Notes under the pieces: generated by a model | What the model saw: only the letters and a program-made list of their open reading frames with translations | The model's database searches: none | What the model was told of the DNA's origin: nothing | Assembly: GCA_008123405.1 (NCBI GenBank) | Contig: VSSA01000002.1 | Location: 344,294-408,293 of the forward strand | From: Nocardioides sp. BGMRC 2183 | Lineage (GTDB): Bacteria > Actinomycetota > Actinomycetes > Propionibacteriales > Nocardioidaceae | DNA: 64,000 nt | Reading direction: 5' to 3' | Shown here: positions 50,181-58,792 of the stretch, one piece after another | How positions within the stretch are numbered: the stretch's first letter is position 1 | Layout: every line of letters starts with the position of its first letter | Position numbers and translations under genes: made by a program

Positions 50181-51368
50181 GTGCCCGTCCTCAGCCCCGC
50201 CGTCATCGTCGATGTCGTCCGCACCCCGTCGGGGCGCGGCAAGCCCGGCGGAGCGTTGGCAGACCTGCATCCGGCGGAGCTGCTGGCCACAACGCTTCGC
50301 GCGCTCGTGGAGCGAACTGGCCTGGACCCTGCCCTCATCGAGGACGTCATCGCCGGCTGCGTGGGACAGGCGGGCGACCAAGCGACCAACGTCGGCCGGA
50401 CCGCGCTGCTGGCCGCCGGCTTCCCCGACACGGTGCCGGCGGTGACCATCGACCGCCAGTGCGGCTCGGCCCAGCAGGCGCTGCATTTCGCCGCCCAAGG
50501 CGTGATGAGCGGGACCTACGACGTCGTGGTCGCGTGCGGTGTCGAGTCGATGAGCCGCGTGCCCCTCGGCTTCCCGGGTCGTGACGGCTCGGCGTTCGCA
50601 CCGCTCTCGGCGCGCTATCCCGACGGCCTGGTCGGGCAGGGGGTCTCTGCGGAGATCATCGCCGGCCGTTGGAAGCTCGACCGGTCGGAGCTGGACGCGT
50701 TCGCCGCGCGGTCCCACGAGCTGGCGGCGGCCACGGCCGCTGCCGGCGGGTTCGACCACGAGATCGTGCCGGTACGCCGGCCGGACGGCATGCTGGTCGA
50801 TGCCGACGAGACGATCCGAGCGGGGACGACCTCCGACGGCCTCGCGGGGCTGCGATCCTCGTTCGCCGACGAGGCGCTCGGCGAACGGTTCCCCGAGATC
50901 GGCTGGCAAATCACGCCGGGCAACTCGTCGCCGTTGACCGATGGTGCCTCCGCCGCGCTGGTGATGTCCGAGGAGCGGGCGCTGGCCCTCGGCCTGACTC
51001 CGCGCGCCCGACTGACCGGGTTCTCGGTGACCGGGAGCGACCCGCTGCTGATGCTGACCGGCGTCATCCCGGCCACCCAGCGCCTACTGGCACGGACTGG
51101 GCTGACCGTCGAGGACGTTGACGTCTTCGAGGTCAACGAGGCGTTCGCCCCGGTCCCGATGGTCTGGGCGCGGGAGCTGAACGTCGACCTTGCGAAGGTC
51201 AACCCGCGCGGCGGCGCGATCGCTCTCGGCCACCCGATGGGGGCCTCTGGCGTCCGGATCCTGGCCACCTTGCTGGGTGAGCTCGAGGGCTCCGGCGGCC
51301 GCCGCGGATTGATCACGATGTGCGAGGGCGGCGGGATGGCGAACGCGACCCTGGTGGAGCGGGTCTGA
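50181..51368 (+). CDS. Acetyl-CoA acetyltransferase (thiolase), 395 aa
   Basis: Thiolytic cleavage of a 3-oxoacyl-CoA, the last step of a beta-oxidation turn. Nucleophile Cys94 in DRQCGSAQQAL, the NEAFAPVP loop, GGAIALGHPMGASG with the catalytic histidine and the second cysteine in MCEGGGMANA are all present. The GTG at 50181 follows CAGGAG. Its stop overlaps the following SDR start (TGATG), as expected for 3-hydroxyacyl-CoA dehydrogenase plus thiolase pairs. Confidence 0.94.
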   Translation: MPVLSPAVIVDVVRTPSGRGKPGGALADLHPAELLATTLRALVERTGLDPALIEDVIAGCVGQAGDQATNVGRTALLAAGFPDTVPAVTIDRQCGSAQQALHFAAQGVMSGTYDVVVACGVESMSRVPLGFPGRDGSAFAPLSARYPDGLVGQGVSAEIIAGRWKLDRSELDAFAARSHELAAATAAAGGFDHEIVPVRRPDGMLVDADETIRAGTTSDGLAGLRSSFADEALGERFPEIGWQITPGNSSPLTDGASAALVMSEERALALGLTPRARLTGFSVTGSDPLLMLTGVIPATQRLLARTGLTVEDVDVFEVNEAFAPVPMVWARELNVDLAKVNPRGGAIALGHPMGASGVRILATLLGELEGSGGRRGLITMCEGGGMANATLVERV

Positions 51369-52156
51369 TGGCGGTCACCGGGGTCGCGCCGAGCATCGGC
51401 GTCGACCGGTTCGCGCTGGACGGGAAGGTCGCCCTGGTCACCGGTGCCAGCTCTGGGCTCGGGGCTTCCTTCGCGCGTGCGCTCGCCGGGGCGGGAGCGG
51501 ACGTCGTGCTGGCCGCGCGGCGGGAGGACCGGCTGACCGCGCTCGCCGAGGAGATCGATGCGACGGGCCGACGGGCAGTCGCCGTACGGTGTGACGTCTC
51601 CTCACCCGAGGACTGTGACGCGGCCGTCGCGCGGGCGGTGGAGTCGTTCGGGACGATCGACGTCCTGGTCAACAACGCCGGCATCGGGACGGCGGTGCCC
51701 GCGCTGCGCGAGACCCCGGAGGAGTTCCGCAGTGTCCTCGACATCAATCTGCTGGGCGCGTACTGGATGGCCCAGGCCTGCGGCCGGGTGATGAGCCCGG
51801 GGTCGAGCATCATCAACATCGCCAGCGTGCTGGCACTCATCAAGTCCTTCGCGCCTCAGGCGGCCTATGCCGCCAGCAAGGCCGGGCTGGTCGGCCTGAC
51901 CCGCGACCTCGCGCAGCAGTGGTCAGGACGGAAGGGCATCCGCGTCAACGCGATCGCTCCCGGCTACTTCGTGACCGACATGACCGACGAGATCCCCCGG
52001 CCGGTGCTCGATGAGTTCGTCGGCCACCACTCGCCGCTGGAGCGGCTCGGGGAGCCGCACGAGCTGGATGGTGCCGTGATCTTCCTGGCCAGCGACGCGG
52101 CGTCGTACGTCACCGGCATCACCCTGCCGGTCGACGGCGGAATGTCCGGCCACTAG
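51368..52156 (+). CDS. Short-chain dehydrogenase/reductase, probable 3-hydroxyacyl-CoA or ring-alcohol dehydrogenase, 262 aa
   Basis: Classical SDR with TGASSGLG, LAARRED (arginines that favour NADP(H)), NNAGIG, SIINIASVLA, YAASK (YxxxK) and VDGGMSGH. The first 18 residues precede the fold. Start ATG 51368 is coupled to the thiolase stop. The position between thiolase and the TPP enzyme suggests that it produces the ketone that one of them cleaves. Confidence 0.9.
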   Translation: MAVTGVAPSIGVDRFALDGKVALVTGASSGLGASFARALAGAGADVVLAARREDRLTALAEEIDATGRRAVAVRCDVSSPEDCDAAVARAVESFGTIDVLVNNAGIGTAVPALRETPEEFRSVLDINLLGAYWMAQACGRVMSPGSSIINIASVLALIKSFAPQAAYAASKAGLVGLTRDLAQQWSGRKGIRVNAIAPGYFVTDMTDEIPRPVLDEFVGHHSPLERLGEPHELDGAVIFLASDAASYVTGITLPVDGGMSGH

Positions 52157-52201
52157 ACCTTCCGATTCGCACCGACCTGTGCTGACCCGCAAGGAGCCGT
52201 G

Positions 52202-54580
52202 ATGTCCTTGTCCACCACCGAGACCCCAGAGGCGGCGGCCGCCGGGGAGCGCCCTGACATCGCGGTGCTCGAGTCGATAGAACGTCGGGTGCTCTGGCTG
52301 GCCACCGCGATGATCGACCATGCCAACAGGGGTCGGTCGACTTCCTCCGGCCTCAAGGTCGGCGGTCACCAGGCGTCCAGCGCGTCGATGGTGAGCATCA
52401 TGACGGCGCTGTGGTTCGCGCGGCTGCGCGCAGAGGACCGGGTCTCGGTCAAGCCGCACGCCTCGCCCGCGCTGCACGCGATCAACTACCTGCTCGGCGA
52501 CCTTGACCGCTCTTACTTGACGCGGCTCCGGGAGTACGGCGGCCTGCAGAGCTATCCGAGCCGCACCAAGGATCCGGACACGGTCGACTACTCGACCGGA
52601 TCGGTCGGGTTGGGCGCCACCGCGCCGATCTGGGGGGCCGTTGCGCGCCGCTTCGTCGACGGTCGGCCGGGAGTGGTCGCCGCCCCGCGGGGCCGGCAGT
52701 ACTCCCTGGTCGGCGACGCGGAGCTCGACGAGGGCGCCGTGTGGGAGGCCGTTCTGGACCCTGGCACCGCCGAGCTCGGTGAGGTGGTCTGGATCGTCGA
52801 CCTCAATCGCCAGTCGTTGGACCGGGTGGTGCCCAATATCGCGGTCTCCCGGTTGGAGCGGATGTTCGAGGCCGCGGGGTGGCAGGTGCTGACGGTCAAG
52901 TACGGCCGTCGCCTGCAGCGTCTCTTCGCACGTCCAGGCGGTGACCGCCTCGCCGCCCGGATCGACGGGATGCCCAACCAGGAGTACCAACGTCTGTTGC
53001 GCTGCGACGCCGACGAGCTCCGGGTCCGGCTGCCCGGCCCGGGGCCGGACGGTGCGACGCTGGCGACACTGCTGGCCGGCATCCCCGACGAGGAGCTCGT
53101 CGCGGCCGTGCGGGATCTGGGCGGCCACGACATCCCGGCACTGCTTGAGGCCTTTGACCAGATCGACGACACCCGGCCCACCATCGTGTTCGCATACACG
53201 GTCAAGGGCTACGGTCTCGCCAGCGCCGGTCATCCGCAGAACCACTCGAACCTGGTGAGTCCCGAGCAGCTGGGCGATCTCGCGCAGCGCTGCGGGACAG
53301 ACGAGGAGGACCCGTGGGCGACCTTCGTGTCCAGTTCGCCGGAGGCGGAGGTGTGCGGTCGGGTCGCCGCGCGCCTGGCGCGTCCCGCCATCGCGCGCGG
53401 CGTGCCGCCGACGGTGCCGTCTGACCTCGGGTGGTCCCCGCAGGGCACCTCCTCGACCCAGCAGGCCCTCGGTCGCACCCTGCTCGACCTGACTCGCGTC
53501 GCTCCCGAGGTAGCCGGCCGGGTCGTCACCGTCGCCCCCGACGTCGCCTCGAGCACCAATCTCGGCGGCTGGCTGAACAAGGTCGGCATGTGGTCCAGCA
53601 CGGAGAAGCAGAACTGGTTCGCCGACGACCGTGAGACGATCCTGCACTGGACCGAGCGGCCGACCGGACAGCACATCGAGCTGGGCATCGCGGAGGTCAA
53701 CCTGGTCGGTCTGCTCGGCGAGCTCGGCGCGACCTGGAGCCGCTGGGAGCACCCGCTCTTCCCGATCGGCGTCGTCTACGACCCGTTCGTGGGCCGCGCG
53801 CTCGAACCGTGGTCCTTCGGGATGTACGCCGGCGGGCAGTCGATCCTCGTCGGCACTCCGTCCGGCGTCACTCTCGGCTTCGAAGGCGGTGCTCACCAGT
53901 CGATCACCACCCCCTCGATCGGGCTGGAGCAACCGGGCTGCGTCGCCTTCGAGCCGGCATTCGCGATCGAGCTGGAGTGGGCGCTCCTGGACGGGCTCGG
54001 TCGCCTCGGGCGGGCGGACGGCAGCTCGACGTACCTGCGGCTGTCCACCCGCGGCGTCGACCAGTCCCTTGCCGCCCTGCCCTCCGATCCGGCAGCGCGG
54101 GAGCGTCGCCGCCGCCAAGTGCTCGCGGGCGGCTACCGGTTGCGCACGGTGCCCGGCGCCGAAGTCGTCATCGTGGCGATGGGCGCGCTGATCCCTGAGG
54201 CGCTCGCCGCCGCCGACCGGCTCGCCGCGCTCGGCGTTCCCGCCGACGTCGTGGTCGTCACGAGTGCGGATCGCCTGCATCGCGCACAGCGCGCCGCCCA
54301 GGGGCTGGAGCCGGGCGGCTCCTGGATCCTGGACCAGCTCTTCGGACCGCGACCCCAGGCGATGGTGACGGTGCTGGACGGCCACCCCCACACGCTGGCG
54401 TTCCTCGCCGAGCGGACAGGGGGACGCGGCATCCGCACGCTGGGGGTGACTGAGTTCGGCCAGTCCGGAGACCTGCCCGATATGTACGCCACGCACGGCA
54501 TCGATACCGACGCGATCACGCGGGCGGCGCTCGACCTGACCGCCCGATCCGGCGAAGCTTCACCGTCCGAGAGCAGATGA
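52202..54580 (+). CDS. Homodimeric (AceE-like) thiamine-diphosphate-dependent E1 / transketolase-fold enzyme, 792 aa
   Basis: Resembles the E1 of the bacterial pyruvate dehydrogenase complex but about 100 residues shorter. Landmarks: VLWLATAMIDHANR, GGHQASSASMVSIMTALWF, the TPP motif GDAELDEG (residues 171-178) to DLNRQSLD (Asn202), and the pyrimidine domain with ELGIAEVNLVGLLGELG and the C-terminal IRTLGVTEFGQSGDLPDMYATHGID. The ATG at 52202 has AAGGAG 5 bases upstream. No E2 or E3 gene follows; its neighbours are thiolase, SDR and acyl-CoA dehydrogenase. It may cleave a 2-oxo acid or an acyloin in the pathway, with an E2 encoded elsewhere. Confidence 0.88.
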   Translation: MSLSTTETPEAAAAGERPDIAVLESIERRVLWLATAMIDHANRGRSTSSGLKVGGHQASSASMVSIMTALWFARLRAEDRVSVKPHASPALHAINYLLGDLDRSYLTRLREYGGLQSYPSRTKDPDTVDYSTGSVGLGATAPIWGAVARRFVDGRPGVVAAPRGRQYSLVGDAELDEGAVWEAVLDPGTAELGEVVWIVDLNRQSLDRVVPNIAVSRLERMFEAAGWQVLTVKYGRRLQRLFARPGGDRLAARIDGMPNQEYQRLLRCDADELRVRLPGPGPDGATLATLLAGIPDEELVAAVRDLGGHDIPALLEAFDQIDDTRPTIVFAYTVKGYGLASAGHPQNHSNLVSPEQLGDLAQRCGTDEEDPWATFVSSSPEAEVCGRVAARLARPAIARGVPPTVPSDLGWSPQGTSSTQQALGRTLLDLTRVAPEVAGRVVTVAPDVASSTNLGGWLNKVGMWSSTEKQNWFADDRETILHWTERPTGQHIELGIAEVNLVGLLGELGATWSRWEHPLFPIGVVYDPFVGRALEPWSFGMYAGGQSILVGTPSGVTLGFEGGAHQSITTPSIGLEQPGCVAFEPAFAIELEWALLDGLGRLGRADGSSTYLRLSTRGVDQSLAALPSDPAARERRRRQVLAGGYRLRTVPGAEVVIVAMGALIPEALAAADRLAALGVPADVVVVTSADRLHRAQRAAQGLEPGGSWILDQLFGPRPQAMVTVLDGHPHTLAFLAERTGGRGIRTLGVTEFGQSGDLPDMYATHGIDTDAITRAALDLTARSGEASPSESR

Positions 54581-54590
54581 GGAGCAGAAG

Positions 54591-55070
54591 ATGACCACCG
54601 TCAGTGAGGCCGTGGCGCCGATCGAGCGGTTGTTGGCGATCGAGGAGTGTCGCCGGCTGATGGCCGATTACGGTTGGCGGTTCGACCATGGCCGGGCCGT
54701 GGAGGTCGCCGAGCTCTTCACCGACGACGGTGTCTGGCGGTCGAACACGATCGAGGCCGTCGGCCAGGAGCAGCTGCGTGCCTTCTTCCAGCGACGTGCC
54801 GACCTGACCGACCGGCTCACCCGCCACGTGGTCACCAACATCGCGATCGACGTGGTCGATGCCGATCACGTCCGAGCACGCTCCTATGCGGTCGAGATCC
54901 GCGACGACCGCGGGGTGGACGGTCTCGGCGCCGACACCCGACCGGGCGTCGTCGGCGACTACGAGGACGACCTGGTGCGGGTGGACGGACGCTGGCTCTT
55001 CCAGGAGCGCCGGGTGATCATCGAGTTCAAGCGGGACACCGAGAGCTTCATGCAGCCAGGAGCGTCGTGA
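54591..55070 (+). CDS. SnoaL-like/NTF2-fold protein, 159 aa
   Basis: Same fold as the protein at 5161-5634. It shows LLAIEECRRLMADYGWRFDHG, FTDDGVWRSN and the paired strands VVTNIAIDVVDADHVRARSYAVEIRDD and DDLVRVDGRWLFQERRV. The DHG/TDDG residues line the cavity in family members used as isomerases or dehydratases. It starts 10 bases after the E1 gene and its stop overlaps the GTG of the acyl-CoA dehydrogenase (GTGA), so it probably acts on the same acyl-CoA or ketone. Confidence 0.8.
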   Translation: MTTVSEAVAPIERLLAIEECRRLMADYGWRFDHGRAVEVAELFTDDGVWRSNTIEAVGQEQLRAFFQRRADLTDRLTRHVVTNIAIDVVDADHVRARSYAVEIRDDRGVDGLGADTRPGVVGDYEDDLVRVDGRWLFQERRVIIEFKRDTESFMQPGAS

Positions 55071-57457
55071 GCCGCTCCCAGTTCGACACCCCTCTGGACC
55101 TCGGCCCGGACGCGGCCGAGCTCTCCGAGGTCGTCCGACGTTGGCTCGATCGCGCCTGTCCGCCGAGCGTCGTCCGGGCAGCCCTGACCGACCGCGGCCC
55201 GGACGCCTCCTGGCGTGCGCCGCTACGCAGCGGGTTGGTCGCTCTCGGCCTGCCCGGACTCGCCATCGGCAGCGAGCACGGCGGAGCCGGGGCTGGGGTG
55301 CCCGCGCTGGCGGCCGCCGCTGAACAGCTCGGCAGGGCGCTGTGTCCGACCGACCAGTTCTCCAGCGGCGTGCTGGCCACACTGGCACTGGCGCTGGTCG
55401 CCCCGGGGGCTGGAGAAACGCTGTTGAAGGAGCTCGCTGCAGGGGACGTCACGGCGACCCTGGCCGGTGGCGCCGAACCGTGGAGCACCCCGCTGCGGGC
55501 GACCCCGGACGGCGACGCGTGGGCCCTGGACGGCAACGCCTCGGCCGTTCTGGACGTCGGGACCGCCGACCGCCTGCTCGCGATCGCGACGACCCCGCAC
55601 GGGCCGGGGCTGTTCCTGGTCAAGAGCACGCCTGCGGTCCTGGCCGCGACCGCGACCCCGATGGACCTGACTCGACCGGTAGCTCCGGTCGAGTTCCGCG
55701 GGGCGCTCTGTCGTCCTCTAGCGGTGCCGGCCGCCGGTGACGACGGCCGCGACGACGGAGTGCGTCAGCGGCTCCGGGCCGCCTACCACCTGTCCTGTCT
55801 GGTGCTCGCGGCCGAGCAGGTCGGCGCCGCGTCCCGGATCCTGGAGGTCACCGTCGAGTACGTGCGCACCCGCCACCAGTTCGGCCGGGCCATCGGCTCC
55901 TTCCAGGCCGTCAAGCACCGCTGCGCGGACCTGCTGATGATATTGGAGTCGATGCGCTCCGTGGTGCGGGACGGCGTCCTGTCCCTCGGCGACGAGCTGC
56001 CGTTCGGCCCCGAAGCGACCGGACGCGTGATCGACGACCTCGCCCTCGCTGCGGATCTCGCTCGTTCCGTGGCTTCCGACGGCTTCCTGGCCATCGCCGC
56101 CGCAGCCGTCCAGCTGCACGGTGGCATCGGATTCACCTGGGAGCACGACGCACATCTCTACCTCAAGCGGGCCCGCTCCACCCAGCTCCTGCTCGGCACG
56201 CCCGCGCAATCGCGACAGCGGATGCTGCCGCTGATCCTCGCCGACGCCGAGCGGTCCGCGATGCCGAGCGCTGCCCCGGCGGTGGCACAGGTGCCGGCGG
56301 AGGTGACTGACTTCCTTGCGGCCCACCCGGTGGCGGGCACCGATGACCGGGAGCTGCGCGGCGCCCGGTTCGACCGGGGTCTCGCGATGCCTCATTTTGC
56401 CCCTGGGCGCGGCGGCCTGGGCTGGTCGTCGGCGCTCAGCGGGGCAGTGGAGGCGACGTTCCTCCAAGCCGGAGCCGAGGACTGGTCGGCCCGCAACGTG
56501 ATCGGGCTGGGGATGGCGATGGCGACCATCCACGCCCACGGCACGCCGGAACAGCAGCAGGCCCATCTGCGTGCCTGCTTCACCGGCGAGCACATCTGGT
56601 GTCAGCTCTTCTCCGAGCCGGGCGCCGGATCCGACCTGGCCGGGCTCGCGACCCGGGCGGTGCTCGAGGGTGACCATTTCGTGGTGACCGGGCAGAAGGT
56701 ATGGACCTCGCTGGGTCACGTCGCCGACTTCGGGCTGCTGCTGGCGCGCACCGATCCCGACGTCCCCAAGCATCACGGCCTCACCTATTTCCTGCTCGAC
56801 ATGCGGCTGCCCGGGATCGAAATCCGGCCGCTACGACAGCTGACCGGCGAGGCCGAGTTCAACGAGGTCCACCTCGACCAAGTCCGGGTCCCGGCGTCCG
56901 CCGTCCTCGGCGACGCGGGCGATGGGTGGCGGGTTGCGATGACGACCCTGATGAACGAGCGGGTCGCCATCGGCGGCGGGCGCTCAGAGCGACACGGTGG
57001 CGCGATCGGCGTGGCGATCGCCGGCTATCGCGCCGCCCGTCAACGAGGGACGGCCGGGCCGGCGCAGGGCGATCGCCTCGTCCAGTTGTGGGCGCAGGGC
57101 GAGGCGGCACGGCTGACCAACCTCCGTGCCGCCGACCGTGGCGGGGATCCCGGCCCCGAGGGCTCGATCGCGAAGCTGCAGATGGCCGAGTCCAACCAGG
57201 CGGTCTATGACTTCTGTGTCGAGCTGGCCGGTGCCGATGGGCTCTACGTCGACACCTACGAGCCCGGCGGCGGGAAAGCGTCCGGTGTGTTCGGGGGCGA
57301 CGACGTCCGCAAGGCGTGGCTCCGCTCCCTGGCGAACTCGATCGAAGGCGGCACCTCCGAGGTGCTCCGCAACGTGCTCGGCGAACGGACCCTCGGGCTG
57401 CCGGGCGAGCCCCGCGTCGACAGGGACCTCCCGTGGAACCAGACCATCCGCTCCTGA
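55067..57457 (+). CDS. Double acyl-CoA dehydrogenase (two fused ACAD domains), 796 aa
   Basis: Flavoprotein that introduces a 2,3-double bond into an acyl-CoA. Residues about 10-395 form one acyl-CoA dehydrogenase domain (TRHQFGRAIGSFQAVKHRCADL, then GGIGFTWEHDAHLYLKRA) and residues about 400-795 a second (QLFSEPGAGSDLAGLATRA, VTGQKVWTSLGHVADFGLLLART). The second half has Glu760 in SIEGGTSE at the catalytic-base place; the first half has no acid there (RARSTQLLLGTP). A dead/active pairing in one chain mirrors the alpha2beta2 dehydrogenases of actinobacterial steroid catabolism and the fused FadE34-type enzyme. GTG start coupled to the SnoaL gene. Confidence 0.9.
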   Translation: MSRSQFDTPLDLGPDAAELSEVVRRWLDRACPPSVVRAALTDRGPDASWRAPLRSGLVALGLPGLAIGSEHGGAGAGVPALAAAAEQLGRALCPTDQFSSGVLATLALALVAPGAGETLLKELAAGDVTATLAGGAEPWSTPLRATPDGDAWALDGNASAVLDVGTADRLLAIATTPHGPGLFLVKSTPAVLAATATPMDLTRPVAPVEFRGALCRPLAVPAAGDDGRDDGVRQRLRAAYHLSCLVLAAEQVGAASRILEVTVEYVRTRHQFGRAIGSFQAVKHRCADLLMILESMRSVVRDGVLSLGDELPFGPEATGRVIDDLALAADLARSVASDGFLAIAAAAVQLHGGIGFTWEHDAHLYLKRARSTQLLLGTPAQSRQRMLPLILADAERSAMPSAAPAVAQVPAEVTDFLAAHPVAGTDDRELRGARFDRGLAMPHFAPGRGGLGWSSALSGAVEATFLQAGAEDWSARNVIGLGMAMATIHAHGTPEQQQAHLRACFTGEHIWCQLFSEPGAGSDLAGLATRAVLEGDHFVVTGQKVWTSLGHVADFGLLLARTDPDVPKHHGLTYFLLDMRLPGIEIRPLRQLTGEAEFNEVHLDQVRVPASAVLGDAGDGWRVAMTTLMNERVAIGGGRSERHGGAIGVAIAGYRAARQRGTAGPAQGDRLVQLWAQGEAARLTNLRAADRGGDPGPEGSIAKLQMAESNQAVYDFCVELAGADGLYVDTYEPGGGKASGVFGGDDVRKAWLRSLANSIEGGTSEVLRNVLGERTLGLPGEPRVDRDLPWNQTIRS

Positions 57458-57485
57458 CCGATCCACAAACTGCACTGGAGAACCC

Positions 57486-57929
57486 ATGTCTCGCGCCTAC
57501 TTCAGCACCGTCCTGGCCGCACCCGTCGACACCGTCTGGGCAGTGCTGGGCAGGTTCGAGGCGATCGCCGACTTCGTCGACAAGCTGTCCGCCGGTGAGA
57601 TCGAGGGTGGCGGTGAGCCGGTCGTGGGGTCGGTCCGATCGCTCACCATCGCCTCAGGGGGAGTCGCCCGCGAGCGGCTGGTGAGCATGGACGCCCACGA
57701 CCGCTCCTACCGCTATGAGTTCCCGGCAGAGTCGATCCCCTTCCCGGTCCGCAGCTATGTCGCGACCATTCGGGTGCGGCCGATCACCAGCACCGACGAC
57801 ACCTTCGTCGAGTGGTACGGCGACTTCGACTGCGACGCCGCGGTCGAAGAGAAGATGCGGGAGGCTTTCTTGTCCCGCTACGTCGCCTTCACCCGCAACC
57901 TCGCCGACCACCTCCGCATCGCTGGCTGA
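57486..57929 (+). CDS. SRPBCC-fold protein (polyketide cyclase/dehydrase family), 147 aa
   Basis: Helix-grip fold with a hydrophobic ligand cavity. It begins with the typical strand and helix AYFSTVLAAPVDTVWAVLGRFEAIADFVDKL, continues with a six-strand sheet (SVRSLTIASGG, RSYRYEFPAESIPFPVRSYVATIRV, TFVEWYGDF) and ends with the long helix EEKMREAFLSRYVAFTRNLADHL. Function in the family ranges from cyclase to ligand carrier, and nothing catalytic is obvious. The ATG follows GGAGAACCC. Last gene of the 49071 unit, facing the minus-strand gene at 57944. Confidence 0.82.
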   Translation: MSRAYFSTVLAAPVDTVWAVLGRFEAIADFVDKLSAGEIEGGGEPVVGSVRSLTIASGGVARERLVSMDAHDRSYRYEFPAESIPFPVRSYVATIRVRPITSTDDTFVEWYGDFDCDAAVEEKMREAFLSRYVAFTRNLADHLRIAG

Positions 57930-57943
57930 GTCTCCGGCACCAC

Positions 57944-58747
57944 TCACGCGATCGCGCAGGCGTCGCCACACTCCTCGGCCCAGCCGCCGGCGACCGAGTC
58001 GCCGAGTTCGGCCCACACGTCGACGGCCGCGATGACCCGGGCAACCGTGTCCCGGTTGGGGATGACCGGGGCCTGGTCGGTCCGGACCGCAGCCACGCTG
58101 GCGGCGAAGCCGGCCGCCCGCGGGTCGATCACCGGCACCGGCAGGGCCGCCTGCAGGGACGGGGTGAGCCGGCTCATGCACGAGCAGCCGAGCACGATCG
58201 AGGCCGCGCCGTCGGCCACAGCACGCCTGGCGACGCCCAGCACGCGCTCGGCGGTGGGCGAGTCGGGCGTATCGACCGCGGCCATCACCCCTGCGCCACC
58301 GCCGTGCTCGGCCAGCTCGGACTCCTCCAGCACGAAGCGGACGCTGGTGCAGCGGCCGGCGGTGCTGGTGGCGGCGAGCACGCGGTCGTAGTAGATCTGG
58401 GTGCTCGAGGGCCAGACGGTGACGATGGCGAAGGTCGGCGCCCGGTCGAGGGCCGCCGCGATGCCGGCCTCGCCGGCTCCCGTCACCGGCACGTCGACCG
58501 TGCCGCGGATCAGGTCGACGCCGTAGTCGGCGACGGTGTTGACGAAGATGCTGTCGAACCCGCCCTTCTCGGCGGTGATCGCGGCGTCCAGATAGACCAG
58601 GTCCTTCATCGTCAGTCGGGCGGGATCGGTGGCCAGCGGGACCTCGACCCGGACCAGCACGTCCTCGACGGTGACGCCGGCGGGGATCTGGTCCGCCTCC
58701 GGACTCAGGTACGTCGCACTGGGCGGGGAGATGTGGGCGATCCGCAT
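57944..58747 (-). CDS. Asp/Glu/hydantoin racemase-superfamily protein, 267 aa, one expected cysteine missing
   Basis: The fold follows hydantoin racemase and maleate isomerase: an N-terminal MRIAHISPP strand, RGTVDVPVTGAGEAGIAAAL, and VLGCSCMSRL carrying Cys188 and Cys190. True racemases need a cysteine in both halves; the first-half segment reads VNTVADYG with no cysteine, so plain racemisation is unlikely. Decarboxylase or isomerase activities with one cysteine exist in this superfamily (arylmalonate decarboxylase is a known case), which would suit a CoA-free malonate-type intermediate, but this is a guess. GGAGGAACC precedes the ATG. Cotranscribed with the crotonase at 58793. Confidence 0.75.
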   Translation of the reverse strand: MRIAHISPPSATYLSPEADQIPAGVTVEDVLVRVEVPLATDPARLTMKDLVYLDAAITAEKGGFDSIFVNTVADYGVDLIRGTVDVPVTGAGEAGIAAALDRAPTFAIVTVWPSSTQIYYDRVLAATSTAGRCTSVRFVLEESELAEHGGGAGVMAAVDTPDSPTAERVLGVARRAVADGAASIVLGCSCMSRLTPSLQAALPVPVIDPRAAGFAASVAAVRTDQAPVIPNRDTVARVIAAVDVWAELGDSVAGGWAEECGDACAIA

Positions 58748-58792
58748 GCGGTTCCTCCGGTGGTGAGACGGGATGGTGCTGGGATCTGGGTG

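Noticed and set aside
13244-52156. Calling the SDRs mycofactocin-dependent dehydrogenases
   Set aside because: None shows an obvious extra segment near the cofactor site by eye; only their location near mft genes supports it.
51923-54496. 857-codon open frame on the minus strand opposite the AceE-like gene
   Set aside because: Same reasoning: antisense shadow of a well-supported TPP enzyme, low-complexity composition, no ribosome site or motif.
30765-54580. A complete pyruvate dehydrogenase complex
   Set aside because: Two E1-type genes are present but no lipoyl E2 or flavoprotein E3 is seen anywhere in the window.
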